A DNA stretch of 64,000 nucleotides. It comes from Centroberyx gerrardi (lineage: Eukaryota > Chordata > Actinopteri > Beryciformes > Berycidae). The stretch is taken from positions 4,184,001 to 4,248,000 of the forward strand of contig NC_136016.1 of the NCBI RefSeq assembly GCF_048128805.1, read 5' to 3'. Shown here one piece after another: positions 11,346 to 24,900 of this stretch. The number at the start of each line of letters is the position of its first letter. Within the stretch, counting starts at the first letter, position 1. The position numbers and the translations under genes were made by a program. Below the pieces are notes generated by a model. That model was not told where the DNA came from. It worked only from the letters and a program-made list of their open reading frames with translations, and searched no databases.

Positions 11346-12252
11346 TAGGGCTGCATGATGATTATGGCAAAAATTATAATCCCAATTATTTTGCTAAATA
11401 TTGTGATCACGATGTTTAATCATTATTATTTCTCGGTTTAAGGAAACACAATTATTTTATTGAACTTATGCATCATAACATTTATATTTTTGAACCTATT
11501 CGCTTTTTGTGTAGTGTTTCTCAAAGTAGTAGCAGCTAGAAAGTCTGTCACTCTTACTGTCACGCTTATTGAGCTCCTTATTTACAATATTTAAATAATA
11601 AAATGAAGCAAGAAATGCAATATACATGCACAGCCTGTAATGAGCCACTGTATTTTACTTAATATTTAATATTTTACTTAAATGAAATAAAATAAATAAA
11701 ATAAGAGTGTAATAAAATTAAAAAAGCGCAGTAAGGGCACAGTAAACTTTGCACAGAATCTGCACTTGTTTGTGGTCATCTGGTTTAAAATCATAGTATC
11801 TCCAAATGATAGATAATCCACTTTTTGGAACTAAAACAATGTTTTCACGTTCAGACTCGGGAGAAGGATTTTCCTCTCCAGCGTTGAGGCCGATCCATTC
11901 TTTTTCACTTTGCTTGTTGCTCTGTTTTTCCAAAGATGGTCTGTGTAAGGTTTCTCTGCCTGCTTCTCCATCTTAACTGTTGACACGTGTGTGCACGTTG
12001 CACATTCAAAGGTTGTGACTGGTCATGCATAATGGAAGAGCTTGATATATCGCACTGGGAATTGAAAAATATAATGGAAATATAACAAACAATTCAATAT
12101 CGCCAAATTACATGTTTTTTAATCATGGAAACAAAAATCATGATATACAATGATCTACACTTGCTGCAGCACAAGTTGCCTATTTCTGGGTCAGTAATAT
12201 TGACTCAAATTTGATATGATGACGAATACTACGAATAATTGTGCAGCCGTAG
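11346..12252. mobile_element. hAT-like nonautonomous element
   Basis: The left end is TAGGGCTGCATGATGATTAT. The right end, reverse complemented, is CTACGGCTGCACAATTATTC. This pair resembles TAGGGCTGCA-type hAT terminal inverted repeats. No transposase frame is visible between them. Confidence 0.55.
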
Positions 12253-14329
12253 CTTGTCACAATTTCTAATAATAATCAAGTCCATAACTTGTGAGATACC
12301 AGTATCACATTTTGTCAATATGATCATGATGTCAATGAAGTGCACGTAGGCTAAAGCCAAAATAGCCTAATTTACCCACTGTCAGTGAGGAGCTGACTCT
12401 GGCCAGTGTAAACTTTGTGCTCCTGGACCCCCCTCCCTCTGGCTCTGTTTGGTTCTGATTACAGGAAAGAGGGGGTGAGTTGGTGGGGGACATGACATCC
12501 TGCCAGCCACACCCAAAACTGACAAGATCTCATTTCTGTTGTGTACAGGACAGTGCAGAAGAAGAGCTGCGGTAGGAAGCATCTCTGTAATGTTGGTTGT
12601 AGTGGTCACGATAAAGACTCCTCCTTCTGGGCTTTCTTATTAGCTGCATTCTTTTGTCTGAAAACACGGGAAAGCAATTTCTATTTCACACCCCCCCACC
12701 CTCCCACTACTTGGTCTTATCCAAGTGTCAGCTTTGTTTTAAAGACAACCGGAGCTTTCCACTTCATCCTGCTGAGACACCCCCTCCCTCTCCTCACTGT
12801 ACTGATGTGACACCAATCACACCATATCATTTGATGCTGAGTGTGAGAGGAGTCATCATCACCACCACCAAGAATAGCCCAGTGATGTCCAGTTGAGGAT
12901 CACAGCGAGGTGTCAGACTGTACCCATCCCCTTTTCCTTGTTGCCTTGTCAACAACCTGTTTCTAGAGTGTGGAAGGAAACTTTGTAGTATGATGATCAG
13001 ACACCTGCATGGATGGATGGAAGAATAGTGGAATACTAGGTGGAGAGAGAGAGAGAGAGAGAGGTGTAGTCACAACTGAAGTCACTGATTTTGTGATCAC
13101 ACCATGACAGACCATGTTTGCAAGCCAATTTTCTCTGTCTGCAGTATCTAATTGTAGTCATCAAAGAGGTTCTTCTCCATCCGTGTGAATATGGTTATTT
13201 CATAGCTTCACTTTTTGACACCATGAACATGAACTTAAGTTGAGTTTGTCATGACATTATTATGGGAGGGGCTGATTAGTATTGCGCCTTTTTTTCATCT
13301 CTTGCAGCAAGTGCTGACATAGCTGCCGATTGCATAAGACCAAGTAGAATATTTTGGATGCCAGGCATTTCCTGGCCACTCATTCTGACTCTAAAGGAGT
13401 ATGTTAGCTATGTTGTTGAGAGATGCAATCCTCTTTGCAGCACTGCTGGTCTAGTTTCTTCCTCTTGAGATTGTTGTTGCCGTGTCCAGGCATGTTTATG
13501 CAGATTTTTTTCCCTCCATTGACTCCCCCTCAACTTAGATGGCTTGGTTGATACGCTGGGAATTTGATGACATCAGTGAACTGTGGTAAAAAAAGACAGC
13601 ACATGGTATCTTGCTAGCTGAGAGAACCAATTTCAAGTGAGTGTTGTGAATACAACTGTGGCATTTGATATCAAATGTGAATATATTGCCTTACTTTGCT
13701 CAGGGACGAACTCACTGTTGGCAGATCAAACAGTGCAACCAAAGTACCGACAAAGGGAGCGTCCAGTGTCATTTAGTGCAACCTGTTTCTAAACTCAAGT
13801 TCATTGCACTTCTCTGGCCAACTGAAATTCCTGGGAAAATCCATATCTTGCTCAGAGTAAAACTAGGACAGGATTGTTCAGTTAGTTTGACTGAAATAGG
13901 CCTCATCTGCTCTGTTTCTGTGTCACTCACTTCTGACTGCCATTGTTTTTCTCATTGACTTAAAGCTGAGAGGCATTTCTCTTGGGACTTCCTTGTAACA
14001 TGAATAACAGTGTCCACAGGCTTGGAAACGCGAATGGAGCTTGTGTGTGTACTGAGACATACTATCCACATTATTCGCCGCCAAATCTGTCTCACTGTGG
14101 AAATGTTAATCGTTGACAATTTTGCTGTTTTTCCCCTACAATATGGCTAACCTCAAAAATGCTGAGTGACAATATCCATGAGTGACTCAGTCATAGTTCT
14201 CTGAGGTTTTGTTTTCCAAAATAAGCTATCAAATTTCAATAATTCAAACCAGTTATTAGAAAATGATTTTTGGCATTAAAGTAAAGTACAATATAGGTTA
14301 TTATTAGTATAGTTAGCAGTCCTCTTATA

Positions 14330-15185
14330 ACAGCCCTGGCTTATTTGGTGCCCTAGGCGAGATCATGAAGAGCCCCCTCCCCCTCCGTCACCACCACCCA
14401 ACCATTGACTATTGCTTGTAGAACTTAAAAAAATCTGTCCTCAAGTGATACCAATACAAATTACACTACATTCTTATAATCCCTTGACCCACCACTAGCT
14501 ATCATTTAATCATTAGCCTGAGAACCTTCTATCTTTCCAGTAAATGTAGACGTGAATAGCATCAATGGTAGTAAACAATGTAACCTCATTGCAAATATGA
14601 AAAACAGTGGATTGGAAAACGTCAAAGAATTATTACATTCAACATTACAGTACAATTGACAGAAATCAATGAGGCCCTAGTTAAACCAAAAGTTCATGTG
14701 TGTTTGCAAAAATGATGCCTCGTTATCTGATATAGAGAAGTAAGGTAGCAATGCCTTTCAACGTGGAACCATTTCTATTTAATGAATTAACCTAAAAACT
14801 ACTGGTACTATGTTTTTGAACTGGGTGCTAGCTAAGCGCATCCAACCATACATCAAGCTACCTATAGGTTGGCTAGCAAGCAATCAATGAACAATTTATT
14901 TACACTTCAAAATCGTAACCATCACCTTTTTATAGAAATGCCCATGATGACATGACATACCTCCTGTCTTTAGAACACTTCTCTTTTCTTTTTGTACACC
15001 TGAAGCGTTTGACCTCTTCACAATGCAGCAAGAGGATATTCTTCTCTCACCTGTGAAACTCCTTGTTTGTGATTGCTCATGATACCCCTCCCCAGCCCCC
15101 GAGTTGACAGAGTGCTCCTGTCCTCACAGAAGGCAGCCTACCACCTTAGGCGACTACCTATATTGCCTATGCCACTGACCGCCAC
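14330..15185. mobile_element. possible nonautonomous DNA transposon
   Basis: The left flank contains CCTGGCTTATTTGGTGCCCT and CTAGGCGA. The right flank contains CACCTTAGGCGACTACC and a GCCACTGACCGCCACTG end. The AGGCGA/TCGCCT relation suggests inverted ends, but the match is short. Confidence 0.35.
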
Positions 15186-15345
15186 TGTCTTATAATCTTG
15201 GCTTACAAAAGGCTCTTTTTTTGAGGACAGAATTGCGTGTGTTTAAATTTCAGATGGCAACATTTTTCTACAATGAAACCCCTCATTTGCTTCTTCCATA
15301 GCGACTGGCTTTCCAGTATGTTTGTGTGGCTTGACATATCACATT

Positions 15346-15495
15346 GTTGACCTGGTGGTTAGAACGCCCATCTCCTAAAAGCAAGGTCTTAAGATTTGGT
15401 CCCTGCAGCAGTGTGTCCATCCCTGTCAACATACCTCTGAGCAAAACACTGAACTGCTACCTGCTCCAGGGGTGTTGCTCTTGGCTGCTCATGTG
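15346..15495 (+). repeat. tRNA-derived SINE-like repeat, copy 2
   Basis: An A-box-like TGGTGGTTAGAACGCC and a B-box-like AGATTTGGTCCC are followed by CTCTGAGCAAAACACTGAAC and TGCTCCAGGGG. This is the same tail as the minus-strand copies elsewhere, in the plus orientation. Confidence 0.55.
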
Positions 15496-16565
15496 CTCTG
15501 ACCGGTGAAATGCATGTGTCTCAGAGATATACAAAATCCATAGTGTACTCTGACGTTTGAGTGGTCTAACTTTCTGAAAAAATCTGTAATTGTCGCCCTG
15601 ATGTCTGGTGAGCTCAGCTCTGGCTCACCCATGGCCCACAGCTGTAACTTGCCTACCAACCCTGAGTTTGTGGAGAGAGGAAGCAAACAGCGGAGGTTGA
15701 TCCAGCTGTCACAACTGACAGCATTAAACATTGCTCCAGTCCGGCTAATTGTGATGTTCACTCGCAGCCAGGCCCCTGATAAGTAGCTGGTCTGGGAATA
15801 ACACTTCAGTGCATTTAATGACTGGTTAAGCTGTGCTCCAATGTCTGTCAAGTTATTTGAAAGCCTGCAATTAATCTCCTTGGAGTGAACCGACTGTAGG
15901 CTTAGGATGTCTGAAGACCGGAGAGAGAAACTCACACTTGACATGTAGCACTGCTATAGGGGATGACGGCGGTGACGGTTGTTTTATTGGATGAAACCAA
16001 GGTTTCCATGCTGGCTGTTGGCTTGAGTGTTTACATGCGTGCGTACGTGTTTGTTGTCTTGCCATTCTCACTTTCCATCAGCAGATTCCTCTCGTAGCCG
16101 TAAGAAGCCACAGAAGCCATCCTCTGTTTGTGAAGCGGACCTCCCACCCTGCCATTGTTAGCAGGGCTTATGGCTTTGAGCTCCCTCTTTCTGCTCTGCT
16201 GGCTCTCGTGGGACACACACACACACGCACAGTGTCTACAAGGACTACAAGCTCTTAACCTGCTGCAACAACAAGCATCTTACTTGTTCATTTACCTCCA
16301 GTTGTGTTTGCCTTCACAGTGAGAATTGATGTCGGCTGCTCTGTTGGTGCAGCATTTGAAGTCGCATCATTCTACATTATGACTGATTATTTTTGCCGAC
16401 TCAAAGTTAAAACTGGTATTGTCATGATGCCAGACATGCAAAAAAGAAAAACCGTCAAGCAATGTCTTATTTACCACTACTGACAACCTAAAGCATGAAT
16501 TATTGCAGAGTCTAAAATGTGTAAAACTAATAATATTGATACGCTTACATTTTTATCGCAGTTTC

Positions 16566-16911
16566 ATAGGGATGTGACAATATATCAAAATTCAATATTG
16601 TACAAAAATAATACAAAAATGTGACAATGCGTATCGTGGGGCACAAAGATGAATCGTGATATTACAATTTCATAAGCACTCCATCCACATTATATTATTT
16701 ACACTTTGTAATGACATTTTTAAATTGTTTACATTCTAGCAAGCCAATACCATCGCTAGAAAGATTTGTCTTAGAAATTAACATAATTCTGCACAGTCAG
16801 ACTTTGGTGTCATTGAACTTTTATTCATTGCATCATATCGTGGTTGTATTGAATCGTGAACCCCATATCAATTATCGAATCGTGTCATGAGATATAGTCC
16901 CATCCCTACCT
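16566..16911. mobile_element. hAT-like MITE
   Basis: Terminal inverted repeats are TAGGGATGTGACAATATATC at the left and, reverse complemented, TAGGGATGGGACTATATCTC at the right. The interior is AT-rich and noncoding, about 345 bp. Confidence 0.6.
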
Positions 16912-18921
16912 GTTTCATTCTCTTCATGTAGGTGAATATCAGATGTTTGCACCATCTCACATTTTTGCGCTTGGAAACACCAAAACTCCAAAGATGAATT
17001 GTGTTTCAATAGAATGAGTGGTTTGTCATTACATTTTTTTAATTTTTTTAATTTTTTTTGTTTTTGGAAAATAATGGGTTTGGACAAAAAATGCGCGTCA
17101 TGTCATTGACCCAATTACAACTGTCTGGTAGAACAGTTCCAACTCCCACCAGTCCAGACAGCCTACAGGTTGCAAACCAATAACTAACAGCCTGACTACT
17201 ACTCTACTGTCGTCCTTTTCTTTGAGGAAGTTGAACTCGGGGGAAATGTGCGAACCAGCCCAGCCGTGAGTAAAGGCAGCACTGTTGATACGAGGGTAAT
17301 AACAGAACTATGTCTCGGTTTGGACTGAGACAAATGAGCTGCTTTAGACGGAAAATAGTGACTCATAGCTCAGGCCTTTGTCATGGACTTGTGACATTAT
17401 GGATCATATGTCTGCCTGTAGTTATGATTTTTTTTCCCTGTTCTCCCGTGTCAGACTTTCCCCTCATCGCTGCTTTTTATTTATTTATTTTTTTTTACAT
17501 TCTTTAGTGTCACTCGGTGAGGGAGCCAGCTAACTTTGAGGACATGGGGCTGAGAGAGCAGACAGAGAGCAGAGACAATGAGGCTTAGAGGCCTTTATGC
17601 CGCTCTGTGGTTGAACCTTTCCTTCACGTGATGGAGCTTAGTGGGCCTGTTTCTCTGTACGGTGGAGAGCCTCTAGCTGTTTGGTAGCTGTTCGTAGGGG
17701 GAGGGTGATAAATGTCGTCTTTTCAAACGCTCCTTGAATGCTTAGGGTCACGATTTATTTCCATTTGTTGAGTTCTTAGGCGTACTAGATAAACGAAAGA
17801 ATGCAAGGAAGACATTTTTTTCCTTCCTCTCTCTCCCCCCTTTCCCCCTTTCCTTTCTTTTCTTCTTTCTTTCTGAAGTGGCCTCTATGGAAACCACCTT
17901 GTTGTGTGACAGGTGTTTTCATCAGCTGGCGTGTGCGCTCCTTGCAGTGTTGACCCTGACTGTGTGTGTTTGTGTGTGCGCGGTGGCAAAACAATGGTCT
18001 CTCAGTTGTGCCCTGACTGACCTCTGACCCTGATCTCTTGTCTGAAGGGGGAACCCCGCCCACTCAGCCATGGAAGGGACTGTGCGTGTGTGTGTGAGTG
18101 TGTGTGTGTTCACACATGACAAGCGATGAAGGGCCAGACTCCGCCTGTAGAATTCCTTTCTCTCATCATCAGTCTTGTCAGTGAACACACACACACACGC
18201 ACAGAGTAAGCTACCTGAGCTGGGTTTCCATGGATTCTAGGCATTGTTCCTACTTTCCACAGACTTTGGTTTGGTTTGATTTTTACTTTGCTGCTGATTT
18301 TGTTGCTGTTCCAGGAACACCAGTTAGTGTTTTTTTTTAGTCGCAGGGTCTGTCATGCTCCGTCATCCCTCTTATTTCTGTCTCATTCCTTTTTCCCAGA
18401 AGTTGTAATCTAAAACTAATAAAGAGAGAATGACTGTTCTTGCCTCCATAATCAGACTGTTCAGTTTTTTTAAATATTTGTTTTGGTTCCTCCTTTAGCT
18501 AATTTTTATATGAATAACTACCTGCGTTTTCTACTGATTCAACCTATAGCCAGTTCATGAAAGCTTTTACATTTGCTGTTCTAAACACCCGGTATCTGGT
18601 AGCTCTTTCCTGGCAAATAGAAGTGGATAGTTGGCATGAGCAGTGATAGCCACCATGGCTGAACAAAGACATGGGCAGTACCTACAGAAACTCAAACTTC
18701 ATCAATAGAAAGTCCAAGGAAAAAGATATCACAGTACTGGCCACACTGTTCAATTGACAAGTCATCTCTGGGAGGTTCACCACAGCAATCACCACTTGGC
18801 AACAACGATGGAGACAAAATTTAAAACATTAGGAACTGGAGGATTACCACTTTAACTCTCTCTCTCTCTCCCTGTTCTTCTCTCCCGATCCTGTCCCTCA
18901 TGTCCTCTCCCTTTCCTCCAG

Positions 18922-18971
18922 GCAGTGTGTCGTTTGTGGGCCTGCAGGCTCCAGGCTGGTGGTGAGAGAGG
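18922..18971 (+). other. llgl2: llgl2 5'UTR part of the first coding exon
   Basis: A pyrimidine-rich tract and acceptor (TTTCCTCCAG) end at 18921. The exon then runs 50 nt to the ATG at 18972, in an AGAGGATGA context. Confidence 0.7.
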
Positions 18972-21900
18972 ATGAAGAGGTTCAGGCGACATGGCCAGGA
19001 GTCCCAGAGAGACCGACTCAAACAGGAACTCTTCCAGTTCAACAAGGTAAGAGAGACAGAAGATTATAGGCTCAGTTCAGGTCAAATCATGGCAATTGAC
19101 AGGAAAGGTCGGAAAGGGGACTTGAAAGAGGGGGAAGGTAGAAGCCATGTTACCACTGAAGCTTTTCCTGTATTCTGACAATAATTAGAATATCTTTATC
19201 TGGTCCACTCCACTCTCATTATATTATAGAAAGAAATACTTGACCATTTAAAATCCACTTGTCTTAAACAACTAAACAACTGGCCCGTTTGTATTTTGTG
19301 ACCCTGAATAAAGTCGCTTATTTTACAGTTGTGCAGTTGTCTGACAAGTGAAACAGAAATATGTCAATGACAACTCTTGAATTATGTTATACATTTCATT
19401 GAAACTCAAAATGCGTGATAACAGACGGAGTCAGAGGTGACCGAAAGTGGACTTGAGACAGCGGGATTCATATTTCTTTCTTATCTATATCCCCCCACCC
19501 ATTTCTTGTCCACTTTATGTTATCTGCCTCCTGTTTTGCTCCTATCTCATGTCTCTGTCCTATCCTGTCATTGTCTCTGCTCTCATGGCTCGATCTCACC
19601 CACCTCCCTGTCTGTCCACTCTCCGCTATTCAGACAGTGGAGCATGGATTCCCCCACCAGCCCAGCGCTCTGGGCTACAGTCCCTCCCTGCAGCTCCTGG
19701 CCATAGGCACCCGCTCTGGAGCCATCAAACTGTATCCTTCACTGTACCTACCTGTTTGTTTGTGTGTGTGCGTGTGTGTGTATGAGCACTACATGAGTTT
19801 GAAATGGTTTTAAGGGAGGGAATCCGAGTGTCATGTTTGAACTTGAGAGAGCAGCGCTAATGAGCAGCTCTGACTCCGCTAAATCCTCGTCTGTAGCTCA
19901 CATGGGTACCTGGTTAAGGTATTTCATTTTCCCACGCTGTTGCTCAATGCCGCCTGGCACTCTCAGACACTGTAGTCTGTCTGTGTCTCCGTAGCCTTTC
20001 ACACAATTATGCTCATTGACAGTGCGGCGGAGCCAGTCAGTACACTCCTCCCATTCACACAGAAAACACACACTGGTTTTGATAACCTCGGTGCCTTCTC
20101 TCGTTAGACTAATCCATTCATACAATGGGGGAGATTGTTCCCGGATAAAATATCGCAGGGCACAAATAAATGAAATCTATGAATGAATATATTATGAGCA
20201 AAAGCACAAGATGCTCCAGGCTAAGTCACAAAGAACAGACCGAATCGTGTTCTTTTTCTATGCAGCCTTAGATAACGTGATGCTTTATAGGGAAGTTGTC
20301 TTTTCTCTTGCCCCCCCTACCCTCCCTCCACAGGCTACAGAACAGCATTCCTGGAGCTGGTAGGGGTTCAGTGTCTTGCTCAAGGACACTTCAGCAGAAT
20401 GGGGGATTGAACGCGAGTCCTGCAGTTGAAGGACAAACTCCCTGCTCACTACATCACCCTGCTGCTACACCTATCACTTGTTAACTATTGAAAGTTCTAG
20501 GTTAACACATTTCGTTCAGTACTCTATACTCTCTCTATGGGAGAGAAAGCAGAGTATGAGCGTGTGCGCTTGTAGAGTGTGCGTCAGTCCACGTTGTTTG
20601 TCTGCGTCTTTATCACGGTGTGTGTTTGTCTAATACGACTGATTCTATCATATATCCAGTCAGTCCTTGACCATTGCTCAGGTATGGAGCTCCAGGTGTG
20701 GAGTTCATGGGTCTACATGATGAGAATGCTGCGGTCACACAGGTGCACTTCCTCCCACACCAGGTAAGACAATATACACGCACAACGCACACAATAACAT
20801 TTCTGCTTTTTAAAATCAGCCTTAGTTGCATTTATTCATAGAGCAGAAAAATCAGTTGCTGCTGAGTACTTTGCCTGGAAATGTATTCAGTGGTATCTTC
20901 CGGTAAATGTTTTTGTGTGTGATTTTCCATTAATCCGCTAATTCATTTTGAGGCCATTTTTCACCCATTGACATCATTGTGTCTATCTGATGCTTAGGTT
21001 GAACTGGTGACTCTGCTGGACGACAACAGTCTGCACATGTGGACTCTGAGAGCCCACAAGGGACTTTCTGAACTATTGGAGATCGGGCGCTTCACACTCA
21101 CCGGACCTCCTGGGTAAAACACACACACACACACTTTTTCCCCAGACACTGTGTACCTGACCCAGTTTCTTAAAGTCATCACAGCAAAAGGTTAACAATG
21201 CCTTATACAAACAATAGCTACTTATCGTCTCCGCTGTGAGTGGCTGAATGACCTCATCTCCCCCCTCTTCTCCTCATCAGCGCCCCCCCCAGTGTGACCA
21301 GAGTAACAGCAGTGCTGGCCCACTCCTCAGGAGAGCTGCTGCTGCTGGGGACAGAAGGAGGCCACGTCTTCGTAGTTGAGGTCCCCGGCTTCAGAGAGCT
21401 GGAGGAGAGGAACATCAGCCTCGACCAAGTTGCCAACAGGTGGGCGTCTCGAAGACACCAACACACCACACCGCAACGTTTATTTTGGCAATTTGGCATC
21501 ACAACTGATTTTCAAGACCGAACCGAGCTGGTTGCGGCAGATGCACAGATTAACTTGAAGTATGTGAGGGTTGAAGTACGTTTTGTTTTTTTTAATGAGT
21601 CAGATGTTGACAAGTCTTGGCTTCCTCCTGTAGTGTGACATGGTCAACGAATCAGATCTGAACAGACAGGCAATAGCCAATAAGAGTTGAGCACAAGAGA
21701 AAGAAAAAATACAGGAACCTCCATGTTTGTTTTGGTTCAGTGGTGTAGTGGCGTGAGAGCTCGTGTTTTCGCAAGATATTCAGTCTTTTTACAGTTTGTT
21801 CAGTCGTGTACTGTGTCCCCAACCTTGAACACATGCAGAAATGTGTGAATGAGACAAGTGAGAAAAGGCAGCTACAGCCCGATGCACTCAGACATAAAAG

Positions 21901-24900
21901 CATGGGTTTGAATAAACAATGCAAGCTTACAGTTACACTCAGCAGTGTTGCTTTTTGCTTATCATATTCTGTGGGGTTTGTTCTTGTCCCTGTGCAAATA
22001 AACAGCCTGGAGGTTCGCTGGATTTTAAATGGATGGTTCAGGAATATGAGTGTACTAAACAACCGGAAATTTGTATTGATTGTTCTCCGACTAAACGGCT
22101 TTCTCACACACAATGCATCACTGTGTCATCAACACAACATCACCTCTGTGCATACTCACTCTCGGCCTCTATGGATCAATAAGGATGTTGATGCTACTGT
22201 CTCCATTCTTTCTGTTCTCTCTTACTCTCTCATTCTTCTCTGTTTCCTTTGTTTATCCTTTTTCTCCCCCTCTCTCTCTCTCTCCTCCAGTGTACCAGAT
22301 GACTATATAGGCCGCAGGAACCTGGAACATGTGGAGGCCTTACAGGAGAACCCAGTCAACCCAAACCAGGTTGTTATTGGCTACGGACGAGGCCTCATGG
22401 TCATCTGGGATCTAGAGGCGCAGCGTGCCGTCCAGCACATCCCTGCTACACAGGTGCGCCTCTCAGCAGCATTATCAACAAACCTGATATGCAGCTTATG
22501 CAAGACTTATCAGCACAAGTGTTTTGTAACTCAAATATAAGGCTTGTGACCCGGTGGTTGGGTATGAAAAAACACCAGCCAGTCCTGTGTTAACTGAGGT
22601 TATGAACGGTGCAGGAGCCGGCATGTTTTAATCTTGATGTATGCTTTGTATATTTTCCCTGTATCCCGACGTTTCCATAGCAACTGGAAAGTGTGTGGTG
22701 GACGGAGGACGGCGGCCATATTCTCAGTTCGCACAGTGATGGCAGCTACTGTCGATGGACAGTGGGTGGGGAGGACACAAAGGATGAGGAGGAGAAGTCA
22801 GATATTCCTTACGGTGAGGATGAAAAGCCGTCCGCTGCACATTGTATTTTACTGTCGGGCATGAAAAATGTTTTACTTGAGGCTGATCATGTATTGCCTT
22901 TGTTCTTTGCAGGACATTTCCCTTGCAAGGCCATTTCTAAAATTGTTCAGCTACCTACAGCAGAAGGGTAAGTTCTATTTACTCACCCATCAACCCCTCC
23001 TTTTCTTTCTCTCTCTCTGTCTGTCTCTCTATCTCTCTCTCTCTCACTCTCTCTCACTCTCACGTACATGTATATCAGTTAGATTAATTCGTGACATTGA
23101 CATTTTCTACTTGTCTTTCCTCAGTGAAAGTGAGTTTACCTGCTATGCCACAAACCCCACCGTTCTAATGTTTAACTTGATTTCACAGGCCTCTTTCATG
23201 TCCTACTGTTATACATTAATCTCTCAGCAAATAGAGCTGAACTTGAAGTTACATTTGTGTGTGTGTGTGTACAGGCCTCCGTTCCTGCTGTTCAGCGGTG
23301 GTATGCCCAGGGCCAGCTATGGGGACAGACACTGTATCAGTGTGATCCACAGTAAAACGCACGTGGCTCTGGATTTCACCTCCAGGATCATTGACTTCTT
23401 CACCATCAGAGACGGACCACAGCACACAGGTACGTACCGCACACCAAACCAAACAACCAACCCACACATGGCGAAATGCACAATGTTAACTACACTTCTG
23501 AAATAGATTTTATTTAGACCATGTAGGGCCTAAAGTCAAAATCCACCCTAAAACACAATCCAGATATTGCTTTGATCCTGCCAGTTTTGGGCGGAATGCT
23601 TCTCCCCTTCACTTTCTGTGCGCTGCTCTTTTCATCCCCGTCTGTTGTTACAACAAAAACTTCTGGCAGCAGCATGCTCCAGTGACATGGACTTAACCAA
23701 CATATCAATTCTCTCTAGTTCAATCTTGCTTCTGTGGCACCAGGTTAACAAAGATCTGCAGGAGCCGCATATGGTGGGGAAGCCGTTCTTAATAGGTCCA
23801 GTGAGCTCCTCTAGAGCCAAAATGTAATCGGGCTTTAATTTAGAGGCACAAATTATCAAATTGTGTTTGCTGCGTATTTTTTTAAAACTCTTGTTAGATA
23901 AACAACATACATCTGTAACTTTTTTTTTTGGCCTTGATTAATCCATTTTCACAACATTCACATATCACGTACATATGTTGCATCACGAGTGTGATTGGTT
24001 GCTGATATCTCTGTCCCATCCATTTTCAGGTGATCCCAGTGCGCTGGTGGTCCTGGTCGAGGAGGAGCTGGTAGTGATAGACCTGCAGACGGACGGCTGG
24101 CCAGTCATCCAGACACCTTACCTGGTTCCCCTGCACAGCTCAGCCATCACCTGCTCCCACCACGTCTCCGCCATCCCCCTCAAACTATGGGAGAGGGTCA
24201 TCGCCACCGGACAGCTGCAGAGCACACACTACTCCAAAAAGGTAGGCTGACCAGAGTTTCCCACAAGTTGGCAGGTTACTGTGGCAGGGAGGGGGGCAGA
24301 TGTCTATGAAACTGTTTATTAAAAACTTGCGAAATGTTCTCTTCTCAAATAATAATAGACTTGACTGCAGATCACTTCTTTAACAGTTGTTTTAATCAGT
24401 TTTCAGTTGGGTTTGTATATGTCTAAGTAGGCTATCATTATATTTGGTGAATTAATTATATCTTTGTTCGCTCACTAGCCCCAAATAAAGCTAAACTATC
24501 CTTATAAGCTAATGATGCTAGCATTGGCTTACTTAGTATTGCGGCATTGTCTGACTATTATACTCCCATCTCATTATCACTTTCTTTGTGAAGCAAATAC
24601 AGCATTCAGCTTATTACAAATGGTTATCTCCTCAAAATATCAAATGTTTCAGACTTTGCCTCTCTATTCAGTACTGTTTGACGAGTACCATGTGTTAGAA
24701 TTCACATGCATCCAGTGCTTGACTTTGTTTTTGAAAACTACATCAACCAGAAACAATTTGTTTTAACCCCAGTTAACGCATCACAGCACCCGAAATAAAT
24801 AACAAACCTTTGTGGGCCCCCTAAGCATAATCAATATATGGGAAACACTGTTGATCTGTCCACTTGAAGCTGATATGTAGTCATATTCTTAGGCATCTGC

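Larger units (their letters stand above)
9017..18921 (+). other. llgl2 intron 1 (about 9.9 kb, repeats)
   Basis: No convincing coding exon was found. Contents include a family B hairpin (9293-9695), a hAT-like element (11346-12252), a GA repeat (about 13043-13063), a possible second element (14330-15185), a SINE-like copy (15346-15495) and a second hAT-like element (16566-16911). Open frames here (for example 10238-10573 +, 15489-15944 -) have no recognisable domains. Confidence 0.5.

Noticed and set aside
15489-15944. 151-codon open frame on the minus strand in llgl2 intron 1
   Set aside because: No recognisable domain, no splice partner and it starts at a SINE-like repeat. Length alone is not strong evidence in 10 kb of intron.
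21652-22540. Frames of 153 codons (-) and 244 codons (+) in llgl2 intron 5
   Set aside because: The plus frame only runs through intron into the true exon 22291-22453. The minus frame has no features.
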